A DNA stretch of 64,000 bases, from contig CM060732.1 of the NCBI GenBank assembly GCA_030704615.1, forward strand, positions 26,660,001 to 26,724,000. Direction: 5' to 3'. Below the pieces are notes generated by a model that worked only from the letters and a program-made list of their open reading frames with translations, was not told the origin of the DNA and ran no database searches. Source of the stretch: Takakia lepidozioides. Taxonomy: Eukaryota; Streptophyta; Takakiopsida; Takakiales; Takakiaceae. Below, piece after piece: positions 45,633 through 58,910 of the stretch. A program made the position numbers and the translations under genes. The stretch's first letter is position 1. Every line of letters begins with the position of its first letter.

Positions 45633-48600
45633 CTATTTTGAAGGAGACCGAGAATCTGGACTTCCCTCTCCATATGAAACGAGGCCTGGCTTCCCACCTG
45701 ATGACCTACTCCTTGACCGGGAGGGGCTCACAGAAGCAGACGGCAGCCTGCGGCGTTTGTCAACCTTGTCCCTGCCGTAAGAAACCAAACCCCGGTCACG
45801 GGGAGACAAGCTTTCCGAGGCTGATCGTCTGGGCGATGGGGACTCTGAAGAACTGTGGCTGGGAGAGCGATGCCTTCTCCCACGAGTAGAACCATTATTC
45901 TCACCATCTCGGGACTGGCTACCCACTCGGGGCCCGAGGCGAGCACGGAGGTCACTGCTGATACGAGGACGACCGCCAGATGGACTTGCGCTGCGACTCA
46001 GACTACGAGTATAGTCCCGGCGGCTGCGTTCCCGATGGACCACTGGGCTACGGCTTCGACTTATGCTCCGGCTGGCACTCTTCCTGTATCTGTAGAACAG
46101 ACAGCATCACCACATTTTCAGCTCAGCTTGTTTGTAGCATTGTCCCTCAGAGATTGCCTGTTCTACCAAGTACATAGTGGCAGTGGTGAAGGCAAGCTGC
46201 ACACTTGCTTCCAACCACCGCATAGTAATTACTAATAACCTACTCTTCAAAAGACCCTCTTTCGGAAACCCCAATACATACAAACCATGTGCGTCTTCAG
46301 AGCAACCAGAAGAGAGCAAAGATTTCCCTTGAGTTGCAAACTCGTCATCTGATCCTACGAGTAGATGTTACATTTCCTCATCACATCCAAGGTGAACTTC
46401 TTCAGATCAACTGATAGATGTTGCTAGTGATCCTGCTGTTCCCACACAGAACAAGCAAACTAAGAAAAATGAGGGGCAAACTAGAGCCGAGGAAACCCAA
46501 AAGACTATGCAGAAACAAACTTTGCCTGCAAACATTGACCAACCTTGGAGGTGTCCGGCCCCTTGGGGGACTTCTGTACCGCCTCGGGCTCCAGTCTCGA
46601 TAACCCCTGTAGCCTCCTCCATACCTAAATCCACAATCTTGTGAGGCCCAAGTTTGATTGAACTTGAGTGCTGGAATAACATAAAGTATAAAACACTGAG
46701 CTGCTCATGACCATTTGAAGTATAGGCCAGTTATAGGCTCTCTCTAGAGGCAGCAGCCACCCACAATTGTAATGTCAACAGCTTCTGTGAGTACTTCTGC
46801 TGGATATCCAAGAATACATATAGACTGGGGCCTACCTGTCAATTCTTCCACGGTCATATCTATCCCGTTCTCCTCGTCCACCATATCGATACGACCGCGG
46901 AGGTGAGCGATCTGGAGATGGAGTTCGATACCGCCGGGCATATGAATACTGCTGGCTGAACCCTCGACCTCTCCTAATTCTCTTTGGAGTGCCCTCCCGA
47001 CTAGGACTTCGCACCGGGGTACGACTCCGGGACCGGTGGGCGGGGGACGGAGTTGGGCTCTGTATCTTCACCACCACAGGGCCTGGACTCTTAGTTTTGC
47101 TGCGGCTAGGAAGGTTTTTCACACTCTTAACAGGACTGGGGCTTGGGGTCGCGCTTCGCCTTGACCTTGGGCTTGGGCTCTGGCTTTGACTCGCACTTCG
47201 TTGTGGGGAAGGGCTCCTGCTTCGGCTCCTGCATGAATGTCTCCCCAGAAGCATCAACACATTTCAGATATGTCCATCCATGTACAAGGCAATGGTTTAG
47301 TTATACAAAATCAGCAAGTATTATAAATGGGATATGTAGATCTTTAGCAGCAGACCTTCACTCCCTAAATATTTAGCGGTAAAGTACACAACCTCGAGAG
47401 CCCTTCAGTGAACTATCATTCCTAAAGCATCACACACCTGCACAAACAACTGAACTCATAACAACATGATAGAAGCAAGGACAGTATTAGCCACATAAGC
47501 AGAACCCCAGTGAGTTGTGTGGTGAAGGATGCAACCTTGATCTACTTTGTTGGGGGCTTCGAGGAGGTGTCGGACTCCTTTCCTTGGCCACTGCTTCAGC
47601 CTCCTCTGCTGCTTTGATCGCTTCCACACCTACTTTACGAAGTTCAGCATCTTCATCTCGACCATCTTCACTCATCACTTCATGCTTCTCTTTCTCCCTC
47701 TCTTTTACCACCTCAACATCTGCTGGCTTCTCATCCGGAGTTTCTTCAAATTGTAATGGAGTCATTGACTTCACTGTTACTTTCCCTGTAATCACCACCC
47801 ACAGTAGAGAACTTTGATACAAAGAGGAATAAGGGGAGGCTACAGACAGGCAATTGACTGGCTCACGTGAAGATAAAAGCCTCAGACAAAGAGACCTGCT
47901 GTATCATGCACACTAATTGTGACCTCAGAAATTGAAAATGTCAACTTTGATATTGATCCATTCTAGAAAATGGTCACAGGGGGAATGAAAGATGCAGGTA
48001 AAGATACATGTAGCTTGGAGATATCTATAGTTAAGAGGTCCAAGGTGCCTGGGCCTTATAGAGATAGGCTTGAAAGCTGCGGACTTACCAGCATCTTTAA
48101 CTAGCCTGTCAGATCCCTTCGGCTTGACAAGCTGCTCGCTCACATCACTTCCAGTGTCACTTTCACTATTAGTGCTGGAACTTTCACTCTCACTTTCACT
48201 TTCACTGAAGTCACTTTCTGAGCTCCTGCATCACATGGCAATAGATGAGATACAGACATTCTCTCATGACCTAAAATGTGTTCCTACAAGACCACAACAT
48301 TGAAGTCAGCAGCTATGATTGACATCAAAACACATGCATAGTACTACAATGTTACAATCTTCTGGATTTCAACATGCTTGAGTCCATAGGGGATGAATCA
48401 GATCTGCAAATTAAGGTATCAAGTCACTTTACCACTTGGGTATAGTTTAACAATTGTTAGTGATTCATAACCCCTGCTATACATAGGTATAAGTGACTGT
48501 GGTGGGACTGTCATATGTTCACTGCAAATTGCAAACAACAAAAATGTCTCATTTTAAACTTGGCAACAAATGTGCACATAGATCTGTAAGCGTACCTTCA

Positions 48601-51600
48601 TATTTCACAACTGAAAAAGCACCACAAAATCAAAAGACAGCACATGCCACAATCCAAATTGAGTGTCCCAAAGAGTACCATTTCGCCTTCTTCTTTGGCT
48701 TTTTGTCTTTCTTGCTTCGTTTCTTGTCCTTGCGCTTGTCTCGTTTGCGTTTTGTTGATTTTCTTTTCTCCTTCCTTGATGACTTTCTCTTCCGACGCCT
48801 TCTATCTTCCTCACTTGATGAGCTTAAGTCTGAGGAATCCGACTCTGTTTCTGATGGGGTATCAGAAGAGGTGTCTGAATAGGAGTCTGACTCTGATGAG
48901 CTTTCGGTTGAGTCTGTTGAGTAACGGCGTCGCCGCTTCTTCCGTCGGTCTTTAATAATCTTTTTGTGCCTCTTCTTTGTTCGGACAACATTTTCTTCCT
49001 CATCACTTGAGTAATCATCCTTGCCTCCCTTGTACTTTTTGCTCTTCTTCTTGCCTGCAAAGACACTGATAGTAATTTGAAAAACTGCAGATACAGTGAC
49101 ATCAAGGAAAGCCCCTCCCAGGAATGAAGGAACTTTTTGTAAGCTGTTAAGTAGTGTCTGGAAATCCACTTCCTCACAACCCTGGTTATAATGACAAACA
49201 TTGCATTTAAGTATATTAACAAGCTCCCTTGCATCACTCAATCCCCCTTCTAGACAACAGGGGTTAACCTAACGAGTCCACCCACCGCTGAAACATGTCT
49301 ACCTTATAAACTTTGGTTTTGGACAAAAGATCTCGGAAGACATAATTTTGCCAAATATATACTCGACTTACCAGCTCCAGTTGCAATCACTCCATTATCT
49401 TTGCCTTTGGAAACTTCACCGCAATTGGCAATTTTGATAGGCACTTCCGGTTTGTTTCTTTGGCCTGTTGGCTGTGCCTCAATCTTCTTCAGGACATCCA
49501 ACCCATCCACTACTTTCCCAAATACGACATGCTTTCTGCAAACAATGAAAGGGTAATATCAGGTCAACATCCAGCGAAAGCAGATCACTGGCAAAAGGAA
49601 CCAAATTTGATATGTAGAAAGAACAAATCCAGAGAAAAGCAAACATATCCAGATGTGCACAAACACAGGTTTGCCTCACCCCGTCACTGTGAATGTCATG
49701 TGGACTGGACAATGACGAGGTTGCTGGCCTACAAACAATTATACCAGTAAATGATCATTAGGAGAGAAAAAGGGAAGAAAAGGAAGAATGGGCCACAACA
49801 ACCATCATGTACCTGCACACTGTTGCCAAAGGGCCGCCAATGTGAAAAACCTTTACAAGTTGACTCTCATTTAAGCACCTAAAGGGAGGCCATTCCATGC
49901 ACCACTACTATTGAGAAACAAGAGAGACACATTACTCCATGGACTAGCTACTATCTGGTCATATAAGGGCAAAGCACCACATCATCTTTATGCTGAAATC
50001 TTGACCTGTCCTAGCTATACTGCTGGTGTGCTGGTACACACACAAATGCTGACATCAAAACAAAATCTGGAAGCATGGAGGCGTGGAGGAATGTGAAGGC
50101 CATTACCCATCAAGATGCGGTGTGGATCCGAATGTCAGGAAGAACTGTGACCCATTAGTATTCGGACCTGCGTTTGCCATTGATAAGACCCCTGGGCCGA
50201 CATGGGAGTACTTGAAATTCTCATCTGCAAGAAAGGGAAAGTGTCACAACTCTATAACAATGTGAACTTCCACCTCTCATGCACCAATGCCTGACAACAT
50301 CTGTCATCATAGCTACTGAATATTCCATCTGATCCGGAGCAGCTATATGCTAACCAGATGTCACACCAACTCAAGATTGAAAACCTGCAAGCCCCAAGGG
50401 GTAATGGCCAACAAGTGGGCAAACAACAACATGGTGGTTTTATGGAAAGGCAATCATTCAAAAGCTTTCGAGGCGTACCTTGCTTGCCCCCTGTGGACAT
50501 GTACGAGCAGGGAAAGAGTTATGCTTTCCCTGAAAGCTAGACATACCTCATTCTACAAACATGTAACTCACTTAGGACTGGCAATGGAACAAATCTGCTC
50601 AAGTTCCCCCTATTCACAGCATGTAGATATGTGAAGTCATTCCCAGGGGTCCTTACCAGGAAATTTGCCTCCGTAAATGCTTTCCCCACCTGTGCCTGCA
50701 GACGTACAAACAAAGCACCCATCCTCAATGGTATCCTGCCGTAACGGTCCTCAACTAATACACTATGAAATGAAAGTTTTAGGCATTGATAATATACCTT
50801 TGCTGCGCACATCACAACACCCAATTGTGAGAAAGAACAATGAGACTGACAGAAGAAATCTCGAGACAGGAAAGGTGACAATTAAAAGAACCATCAAGAG
50901 AAACTCAGGGAGTGTACAAATAGGACCAATCTTTCATCTTCAGGATGTACATTGGTGGGAGCAGGTGAACAACAACCATTGAGAGAAATGCTTGCCCCCG
51001 GCAGAATCAGTAAAGCCAGTCAGGAGTCGCAATTGATCGAATTCGGCGACTGTTAACAGATTTCTACCAGTTACTGTCCACTATTCCTGGAAAGGAAACC
51101 CAGTATGTGCTCTCCAAGAAGTTGGGGATAACAAGGCTCTCGATCAGTGAGTTCCCCCAACTAACTCAAGGTCATACAAACATGTACTGCAAGCGAGTGC
51201 GCTAAATACCTCTCAATGCCCAGCCCGGGACAACGTTCTTCATTTGTCATGCCTTTGATTTCAAAACACAATATCCATCCACGGCCACACAAATGGCTAC
51301 TATCAGCCATGTAGACAACTGGGAGTTTTCTTTTGAAGTTCAATCTTCGGAAATTTAAGCCCTGTCTTACCAGTCATTCTCAACCTCTACACTTTCCATG
51401 CTCAGTCTCTCACAGATCTGACAAAAAGGCATAACCCCAAAATCATCTTCTCTCCTTACGCCCGTTGCCTTACATATTCCTCCCCAACCTTCATCTCTCC
51501 TAGTCCCATCTAAAATTTGCTCGAAAAGCAGACTTCACAAAACCAAAAAAAATTTTACGTATGTGAGCAATATAATTTGTCTTGCCAAAGGATCAAATAC

Positions 51601-52696
51601 TGATGTCAACATCATGTTTTCATCAACTTTCTCGAAATGCTGGGGACAGATGGGGGATAGCACATCATGCATCAGAAATGTAATATAAGTATGAGGTTTA
51701 TCACAGAAATGGTTCAAGCTTACCATCTTTTTTCGAGAAATCTCCTCCCTGCAGACAGGAAGAAAACTAGGGGTCAAGGGACAGTTGATGAGCAAGCAAG
51801 GATCACAAGGACGCATTGGCCTGGTTTGACGGTGGTATGATATTTATCAGATACCACGACCTGCAGACCACTTCAAGCATATCTGTTCTACCCATGAATA
51901 CAAGTGCAATATCATCAGGGAAAGGGAGAGGGCAATAAGCAGCATCCTCCAGATAAATTTACTTGGGCCATGAAGCCTGCAATTACACGATGGAATATTG
52001 TGCCTTTGAAATACAAAGGTTTCCCTGTCACCCGTCCCACACCCTTCTCCCCTGCAAGTTCCACAACCCATAGCTTTTAGTATTTCTTGTCTGTGTGACG
52101 ACCATATTTGAGGCCTGCTGCTTAGACAGAAGTTCACTGAAACTACAAGAAGCGCAGACACTAATCCCTCTCTGAAAATTTCCAGCACATCAGGCACAAT
52201 GCACAATAGGGAGTAGTCCAAGATCATTAGCACTTACAGATCTTTGCAGAGAGCTGCCAGAATCTTCTAATGCCACAACAAGTTTAGACATACACAACCC
52301 CGACACTGTAGAGAAGAAATAAAAGACCCAGGTTAACATCTACTTGGTCCAAATCACACTCTGCAAAATCTTTCATACTCCCGTCACAAATGTAGTCACA
52401 CAGAAGAGCTTGAGTAAGTCAGAAAGTCACGCGATGACAAATGTACTCACCAGTGCAGAGTGCCCGAAAGTTTTCTGCAGTCTTTGGAACCACATCGGCA
52501 TACAGCTGCACATCAGTGTATCACCAGAGAATTAGGCAAAGTAAAAAACACAAGACACAAGCTGTGAATAAATGACAGAAATCAAATTACTTGCATGCGT
52601 GGGTAGCAAGTTTACCTCCATAACAATCTTTCCAACAGGCTCACCACCTATACCGATGTCAAAGAAGACTTTCGGATTAATGGATTTTCTCCCCAT
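45633..52696 (-). CDS. RS-domain cyclophilin (CYP63/CYP95 type), 13 exons
   Basis: Exons (minus): 52696-52616, 52505-52451, 52051-51963, 51748-51724, 50695-50657, 50224-50107, 49535-49372, 49054-48679, 48225-48089, 47785-47536, 47228-46836, 46624-46544, 46089-45633; 754 residues in phase. Residues 1-190 are a peptidyl-prolyl isomerase: [45 protein letters not shown] (catalytic Arg), [29 protein letters not shown]. The usual Trp before LDG is His, as in other RS cyclophilins, which predicts weak cyclosporin binding. Then come Lys/Arg-rich and Ser/Asp/Glu-rich blocks, an acidic-basic helix, and long RS/SP repeats to the C-terminus (DSRSPSK). Plant and animal relatives (CYP63, CYP95, NK-TR) are nuclear and contact SR proteins in splicing; that role is inferred here. 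Confidence 0.95.
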
Positions 52697-54299
52697 GTTA
52701 CTGATTGGTACCTGCACCCAACCCTGCAACAAGTCCTTTAGATGAAGAGGAAATTTAAGCATTGAAAAAACACGACAGAAAGCAATAATGTAGTCTTCAG
52801 GGAGTGTTGACAGAAAGAACCACCACAGATACTCCAGAATATCGTGCAACATTCTCCACCGCAGAAAGGGTGCTAAAGCCTTATGGGGACATCAGGTTAA
52901 AATGGGGAATGACACAACAAAAACCTGTTCAGACGATCACAGAGAATTAGGAACCTGTAAAAATCTTCTCAGCCAACAAGAGGTTCAGATATTAACTCCC
53001 AAATGAGGTTGGCCAAAAAAACAAGGCAGATGGTTCAAAGAGAAATGATCTACACATTAATGATTAGCTGGCTAGAGAGGGAAGTTCTACATCCAAAGAC
53101 AGGGGCCAGACTGCCACAGACTGCGTCATAAACCCTCAGAGGAGGCAAGCCAGCTCACATATCACAATAAGGACAGAGCTACAGAAATAGTAGCGGGCAG
53201 AGCTAAGCGAAAGAGAACACACTACCACAAACTCGAAAAAGGAGAATGGAAACTAACTGTGAAAACAAAAATCGAGACACACGAAGACGTAAAGAACAGA
53301 AGATGAGAGAATAAAAGAGATCTACACCAGAAAATTTTGCGACCAACCACGGGCGAAATCAACTGTACATGAAGGACACAATCCGGACAGAGTAGAACTA
53401 AAAGAGGATAACAGTTAACAAGATTCAAGAGGAAAAAAGACGATGAGGACGTCGGAACCGGCAGTCCAGACGATTGATAGCAACCTCCCAAGGAGGAACT
53501 GAAGATGGAATAACTACGCCTTCTCCAGACTTACAAGCAGCCGCGAATCCGCCCGTGTACTCAGTGGTATCACATCACTTCACACAAAGGGCACTACAAC
53601 TGACAACCTCTGACAATGGCTACCCTAAATCAGCAAAAACACGAAAAGAAGAGTTGAGAGTCATACTGGGGTCGAAACCTCGATGTCCAATCTCTGTTTA
53701 AAAATAACCTACAACCATCAGCAGCTCGTCAGAACACACTATCGCTGGCACGAAGAGGCCCGCAACGCCGATAACAGCGTGACCGCCATACGCAGGGATG
53801 CAGGCAGAAGAGAAGAAGGGTGTTCTGTGTTCTCCTCATCAACGGCAGCGGGCCTGGAACCCTAAACTTGTGCGACATCACCACTAGTGTGAACACAAAC
53901 TGGACTTGATCAAATAAGAACGTACTATTTTCGGGCATGCACGTGTGTACAGATTATGACTTATCCGGATCTATTTCATTTCGCTAGTGTGATCGAGGAT
54001 AAGTATAACTAGTTCGAGCTAGTCGGAAAAGTGTAGGTTTATGGTCAGGTTTCGAACTTTTTTCTTTTTGGCCCTGCGTACTAGGGTTCGTGAATAATGA
54101 TCCTAGCGAAACTCATCGACGTAGTTTAAGACATGTGTACTGGCAAACGAATTCGTTCAAGATAAGTGTAGTAGTTGGACTATTTCATCCCTACGCATAG
54201 ACGAATATTTAAAAATAAGAGTGAGTCATTCTAGGTGGTGGTTTGCGTTTCGTTGAGCTTTCTTAGACGCCTCTCATTGAAGATAATAGGGTCTTCAAT
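52697..54299. other. Upstream region of the RS-cyclophilin gene
   Basis: No other gene was seen. The AG/AC-rich sequence to about 53500 may hold a 5' UTR intron; a telo-box-like motif lies at 53858-53866. From 53940 on, no signal was recognised. Confidence 0.4.
53858..53866 (+). promoter_or_regulatory. Telo-box-like AACCCTAAA upstream of the RS-cyclophilin
   Basis: AACCCTAAAC lies about 1.16 kb before the start codon of the minus-strand cyclophilin gene. If a 5' UTR intron is present it could be near the transcription start. Orientation is opposite to the gene; telo-boxes act in either orientation. Confidence 0.35.
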
Positions 54300-54444
54300 G
54301 GGCACATGCGATGTGGCCGGTGGGCCCCGCGCACGGACGCCCGGCTCCCCACCGCCCCGCCCGCCCCGCCCGCCGCTGCGCGCGGTCGCCCAGCCGCGGG
54401 CGCGGCTGCAGCAACCGCGCCCCCGTCCGCCGCGCGGCCAGTCC

Positions 54445-54530
54445 CCCGCCCATGAGTCCGCTGCCCTCCAGTCCGCCAGTCCGGTGCTGGTCAGTCCCCT
54501 GCCATCCAGTCCGCTGACGGCGCAGGATCG
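54445..54530 (+). repeat. Leftmost AGTCCGCTG-type repeats in a GC-rich block
   Basis: Within a very GC-rich segment (54310-54530, with CCGCCCCGCC runs) the sequence carries GAGTCCGCTG, CAGTCCGCCAGTCCGGTG, CAGTCCCCTG and CAGTCCGCTGACGG in close succession, directly upstream of the transposase start. Confidence 0.8.
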
Positions 54531-56459
54531 TCACCGTCCATTCCCATAACCCATCCGAGCCCTCCATTTTTAGGGCTGCAATTCAAACCTTTATCCCTGC
54601 CGCCTGCCACTTGCCAGCAGCCGCGAACGTGCACACTGTTCTCCTGGCACGTTGTCGATCGTGTCATGTAATGCGGCGCGTTCCTTGCATATTCAGAAGC
54701 GTGTCTTTTGTACTGTATAGGGCATGGACGTGGAAGCAAAACCCGATGATATACTGATCACGGAAAGCCCGCTTATACGGCCTCTTCGACAATGTTTGCA
54801 AACAGCAAAACCAGGACCCTTCAACAAGAAGGATCTCTATTGGAAGAGTGAGACGCAATATGGGTTTATGGGTGTACGAGTGAATGTTGAAAAGGCCTGC
54901 ATACCTTGGGATAGAGTTGGTGACTTTGTCTTGGGAAAGGAGAGTTTGGATGACTACCCCACTCAGTTTTGGGTAAATGTCCATTCTAAAGTGGAACCCG
55001 GCTCGCAAAAAACATCCAGAGCCAACACATTTTTGTCCAGTATTATGTGTGCACCATCCTCAGTCATTTTGACGTTTCATTGCATGTCTGTTGCCATTTT
55101 TTGTTTCACGAGTTCTCTGATTTTATGCTTCCTCAAGTCGTTGGATATCGATTTTAGAATTTTTTGTCCAGGTATCAATGCTGCTACGGTCCTGATGACA
55201 AACGCACCAACAAGGCAATAGTGGAAGATCAAAAACAGGAGCGTGGAGGACCTCTTGTGGGTGCTGGAACATCTTGCCCTCATAAAGGCCCAAGGAGAAA
55301 GAAGTCGGAGTATGGAGAGTCTTACAAGCGTGGTTGTCAATGTTGTTTCAAGGTCCAGCAATGTTATCTCACCCCTGACATTTGTGTCCTCACGTACTAC
55401 AACAACATGGAGCATACAGATGCGCAAGGGAAACCCTCGCATGGGAAGTCCGCAGAGTTCAGGAACACCCGTCACGCCTATGCACCACACATTAGCGAGG
55501 AATTGAAAGCCTGGGTCGTCGAGTATTTGTGCCGAGGCCTGTCGGTCGCCCAAATCATGCTGGAGCATAAAAAGCATGTGATGAACAACACCGGCTTGGG
55601 CGATGCATGGACCCGCGATGATTTCTTGTTGGAGCAAGATGTTCGCAACCTTGCCGAGAAACGTGCGTGGCAAACCTTCAAAAAACACGCCAATGATGCG
55701 GAGAGTGTACGCATGTGGAGAGACCAGAATCCTACGTCCGTTTTTTTCTATCAAGAGGAGAAATTAGAGCCAACATTCGAGCATTTTGATGGAGATTTGA
55801 CATTCACTATTGGCATACAGACTCCGTGGCAGAAACGACGAATGTTGGAACCTTGACATAACCGTATAGTTGCATGTGATGCAACCTTTGGGACAAATCA
55901 TGACAAGGTATTATTCGAACGATTCCATGGACTTGTACGAGCATGATAGCATAGTACCATGCAGCATTCACATAAAATTTGGTATGCTGACCCTTTCTGT
56001 ATGTTTTCATGTGTACGTTGCGGAAGACCGAGGGGCAGACCCATTGTGAACCGCTGTAGACCTCATCACTCTTATGAAGTCTTCTCGTGCAGAACTGAGC
56101 GGAATTTGCATACTCTAACCATCTTACATTGTGCATTCCAACAGTTCTCATTGTACACGTTGATGGTCTTCGACGAGTGGTTGAACGGTATATCAGTTGC
56201 ATATATCCTATCCGCGAGAAATCGGACAACAGACCTGGTTCCGTGGATGAGAGCCTTGCGCGATTCACTCCTCGCAGATTTGCCGAGCTGGCGACCCAAT
56301 GCCTTCATTGTGGACGATGCCGAAGCAGAAATCAACGCTATTCGGTAAGTCTGTTGGTCCACAGCACCGTTCCATTGTCGTGGTCCACTGCAGCAGTCCA
56401 TTGCTACAGTCCACTGGCAGACTCATGTGGCAAAACCCGATGGCAGTTCGCTGGGCAAA

Positions 56460-56750
56460 TCCACTGGTAGTCCGTTGTCAAGTCCGCTCATCAGTCCCCT
56501 GGCAAGTCCGCTGGCAGTCCCCGACAAGTCCGCTCGGCAGTCCGCTGGGAAGTCCACTCAGCAGTCCGTGGCAAGTCCGCTGGGCAGTCTGCTGGCAAGT
56601 CCGCTCGATAGTCCGTTGCCAAGTCCGCTGGCAAGTCCACTTAGCAGTCCCTGGGTCGGCCATCCGCTGCAAAGTCCACTCGGCAGTCCCTGGCAAGTCC
56701 GCTTGGCAGTCCGCTGTGGCAGTCCAATGGGGCAGTCCGCTGCCCCAGTC
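56460..56750 (+). repeat. AGTCCGCT repeat array in transposase intron 3
   Basis: The octamer AGTCCGCT occurs ten times in this 290-base stretch, with further AGTCCACT, AGTCCGTT and AGTCCCCT variants, mostly spaced 10-20 bases apart and linked by GGCA or CGGC. The array continues more loosely from 56390 to 56900 and fills most of the intron. Confidence 0.95.
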
Positions 56751-57924
56751 CTAGCTAGGGGAAGTCCAATGGGGTTATTCCAGCACATCAACGTCATGGC
56801 ATTTTACTGTCCACTGGGCGAGTCCAGTGGCTCTACCCGCTGATACAGGTCGATGTTACGGTCCACTCCGGCAGTCCACCATTGCAGTCTAATCCCAAGA
56901 CTCTAATGTGTACCATGTGTGTTGTGCAGAATTGTTTTTGAAGGAGTACTCATTTTCCTCTGCCTTTGGCATGTCCGCAAGGCATGGGTGAAGCAATCAT
57001 GCAAGAAAATGAAGGATCCGGTGACCGCTGTAAACTTGTTGAAGGATATGAGAGACCTCATGTACTGTAGAGGGGGACCACGCAACGAGAAAAGAGCGCT
57101 TCGGTGGGTTGCAAGGAGAATCCGTCGTATGAGGTCAAAATACCCGAAAGGACATGAATTTCTTGACTATATCGAACAGTACTGGAAGCCCAAAATAGCA
57201 ATGTGGTGTACAGCAGCCCGCCATGTCCCTCATGCGAGCCAAGACAAAAACGCAAGCATTGAGGCATACCATGGAAATCTGAAGGCAAGACTTGTCATGG
57301 GGAAAGAAAAGATGAGCGGTCGTAGAGTGGACTGGCTTATATGGGAAGTCACTGGCCATGTGCTAACACACTACTGGTACGCAATCCATTTGAAGACCCA
57401 TGGGTTCATAAGAAATGACAAACACAAAAAGTACATATCTAGTTCTATACTTGCGGCACGAGACATTCCTACTGAGAGTGTTACTCTTCCCTTGGGTCCT
57501 GGTGAACCAGCCTACGTTCTCAGCAGCAACCACCCCGGCACAGCATACATTGTTTACAATCCTAATTGCGATTGGGCTTGTTGCACGTGCCCATGGGCAA
57601 TGAAGGGAAACTTATGCAAGCATCAGGTCTGTGTCCTGAAGATGCTTCACCCTGGGCAATGGTGCCGGCGGCAACGACGAATCCAATCAGTTCATGGAAA
57701 GACATCCTCCGGACGACTTCTCCTACCACGAGGCACCTCTGGAGGTCTCAGCCTCAATGGAACAAGAATCCACGGACATACTTCGCATTGTAGGTGATGA
57801 CAAATACCTGGAGGCACATGCCCGATCTGTTCTTCGTATGTGCAGAGGGCAGCTCGTTGATATCCTGGCGAAAAGTGCGGCTGGAATGTTGCACCCTGCG
57901 GCAGCGAAGGCTTTCCGTTCTCTG

Positions 57925-57948
57925 AACAACAACAACAACAACAACAAC
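57925..57948 (+). repeat. AAC microsatellite encoding polyasparagine
   Basis: Eight AAC codons in a row in the transposase C-terminal region. Confidence 0.95.
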
Positions 57949-58134
57949 ATGTCTCTGAAAAAGAGACGAGATTTCGTGGAGGCCTGGAAAACCCGGCCTA
58001 GGGTTTTGTGGAGAACCAGCAAGAGGGTGTCTGCACCTGCACCTGCAGCACATATATACTCGAAAATTCGCAAGGTTTCAGGTCGTGTAGGTGTCACGAA
58101 GAAGACAATATAAGTCTGCAATTCCTCTGGTAGC

Positions 58135-58560
58135 ATTGTCCATTTCTGAAATACAAGTCCGCAATGGACTCATGCACAGTCTCCCAACGGACTCTTCCAG
58201 TCTCCACAATCCCAGCACACTCCGACACAAACTCCCATCAGACGGCTGCAGAGTCCCACAATGGGCTCCTGCACAGTCTCCCCACGCACTCCTCCAGTCT
58301 CCCAACTGACTCCCACACAGTCTCCCAAGAATAGTCTCCCAACAGACTCACGCACAGTCTCCCAACAGAGTCACAGTCAACAGACTGCGAACGCCAGTAA
58401 GCCAGTCTGCTGGCCAGTCTGCTGCCCACTCCGAACGTCTCTTCACCACACTTCCACCTCATCCCTGCAACTCTCCCAGCAGACTGTTGGACAGACTAAG
58501 TCTCAAGCAGACTCATCCACAACAACAGACTCAAAATGGACAGGCTCCAGTGGACTACCT
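58135..58560 (+). repeat. CAGTCTCCCAACAGACTC-type repeats between the convergent genes
   Basis: Direct and inverted copies of AGTCTCCCAACAGACTC and AGTCTGCTGG recur here, alternating AGTC and GACT cores, directly after the transposase stop. This is a variant of the motif in the transposase intron. Confidence 0.9.
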
Positions 58561-58910
58561 CCCTAATGACTTATGCCAATCCAGCGTCCCAGCAGACTCA
58601 TAAACATGGTGCCTACCAGACTAGGTACCAGACCCACCAGTCCTAGCCTCGCACATTCAAGCTCAGTAGACACGGATGCACAGTGCATGGAAAAATTGAC
58701 ACCATTGTGTCCATTGAGTTTAGTGACAACATTACAAAACATGCCAGCACCCACAGTACACAAAAGTGCTCATCACCACTGGAATAGTAAGCGAAAAGAC
58801 TCGCATTTTTTATTTCGGTACATAGACTTCACAGGACAAGTACATCATACTCATGAGAGCAGTTTCTCTACATTGTCCAACCCCCGCACGATATACTGGG
58901 CACACTGCAT

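Larger units (their letters stand above)
54724..58113 (+). pseudogene. MULE transposase with SWIM zinc finger, one stop and one frameshift
   Basis: Exons by phase: 54724-54972, 55158-55907, 56145-56344, 56930 to the end. The N-terminal part has a cysteine-rich DNA-binding module resembling WRKY-GCM1/FLYWCH clusters (YQCCYGPDDKR, CQCCFKVQQCYL, LTYYNNMEH). The MULE catalytic core follows: first Asp in VACDATFGT, FSLYTLMVFDEW, second Asp in FIVDDAEAE, the CLWH motif, Glu in ASIEAYHGNLK. The SWIM finger is CTCPWAMKGNLCKH (about 57585-57627). The C-terminal tail includes an Asn run and basic residues. Two lesions: TGA at 55854-55856 where relatives have a Gly codon before HNRIVACD, and a one-base shift at about 57654. 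It would cut and paste the element if intact; this copy is probably dead or only recently inactivated. Confidence 0.88.

Noticed and set aside
45855..48303. Plus-strand frames opposite the cyclophilin RS exons
   Set aside because: Biased composition of the RS-coding strand keeps the complement open by chance.
54310..54550. Plus- and minus-strand Pro/Arg/Gly-rich frames in the GC-rich block
   Set aside because: Low-complexity translations of GC-rich repeats with no start context or homology.
55077..55754. 225-residue minus-strand frame
   Set aside because: It is the complement of the transposase exon, whose plus-strand frame carries the recognisable motifs.
56350..56900. CRISPR-like array in the AGTCCGCT region
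   Set aside because: The repeats are 8-10 bases with irregular spacing in a eukaryotic transposon intron; there are no uniform spacers or cas genes.
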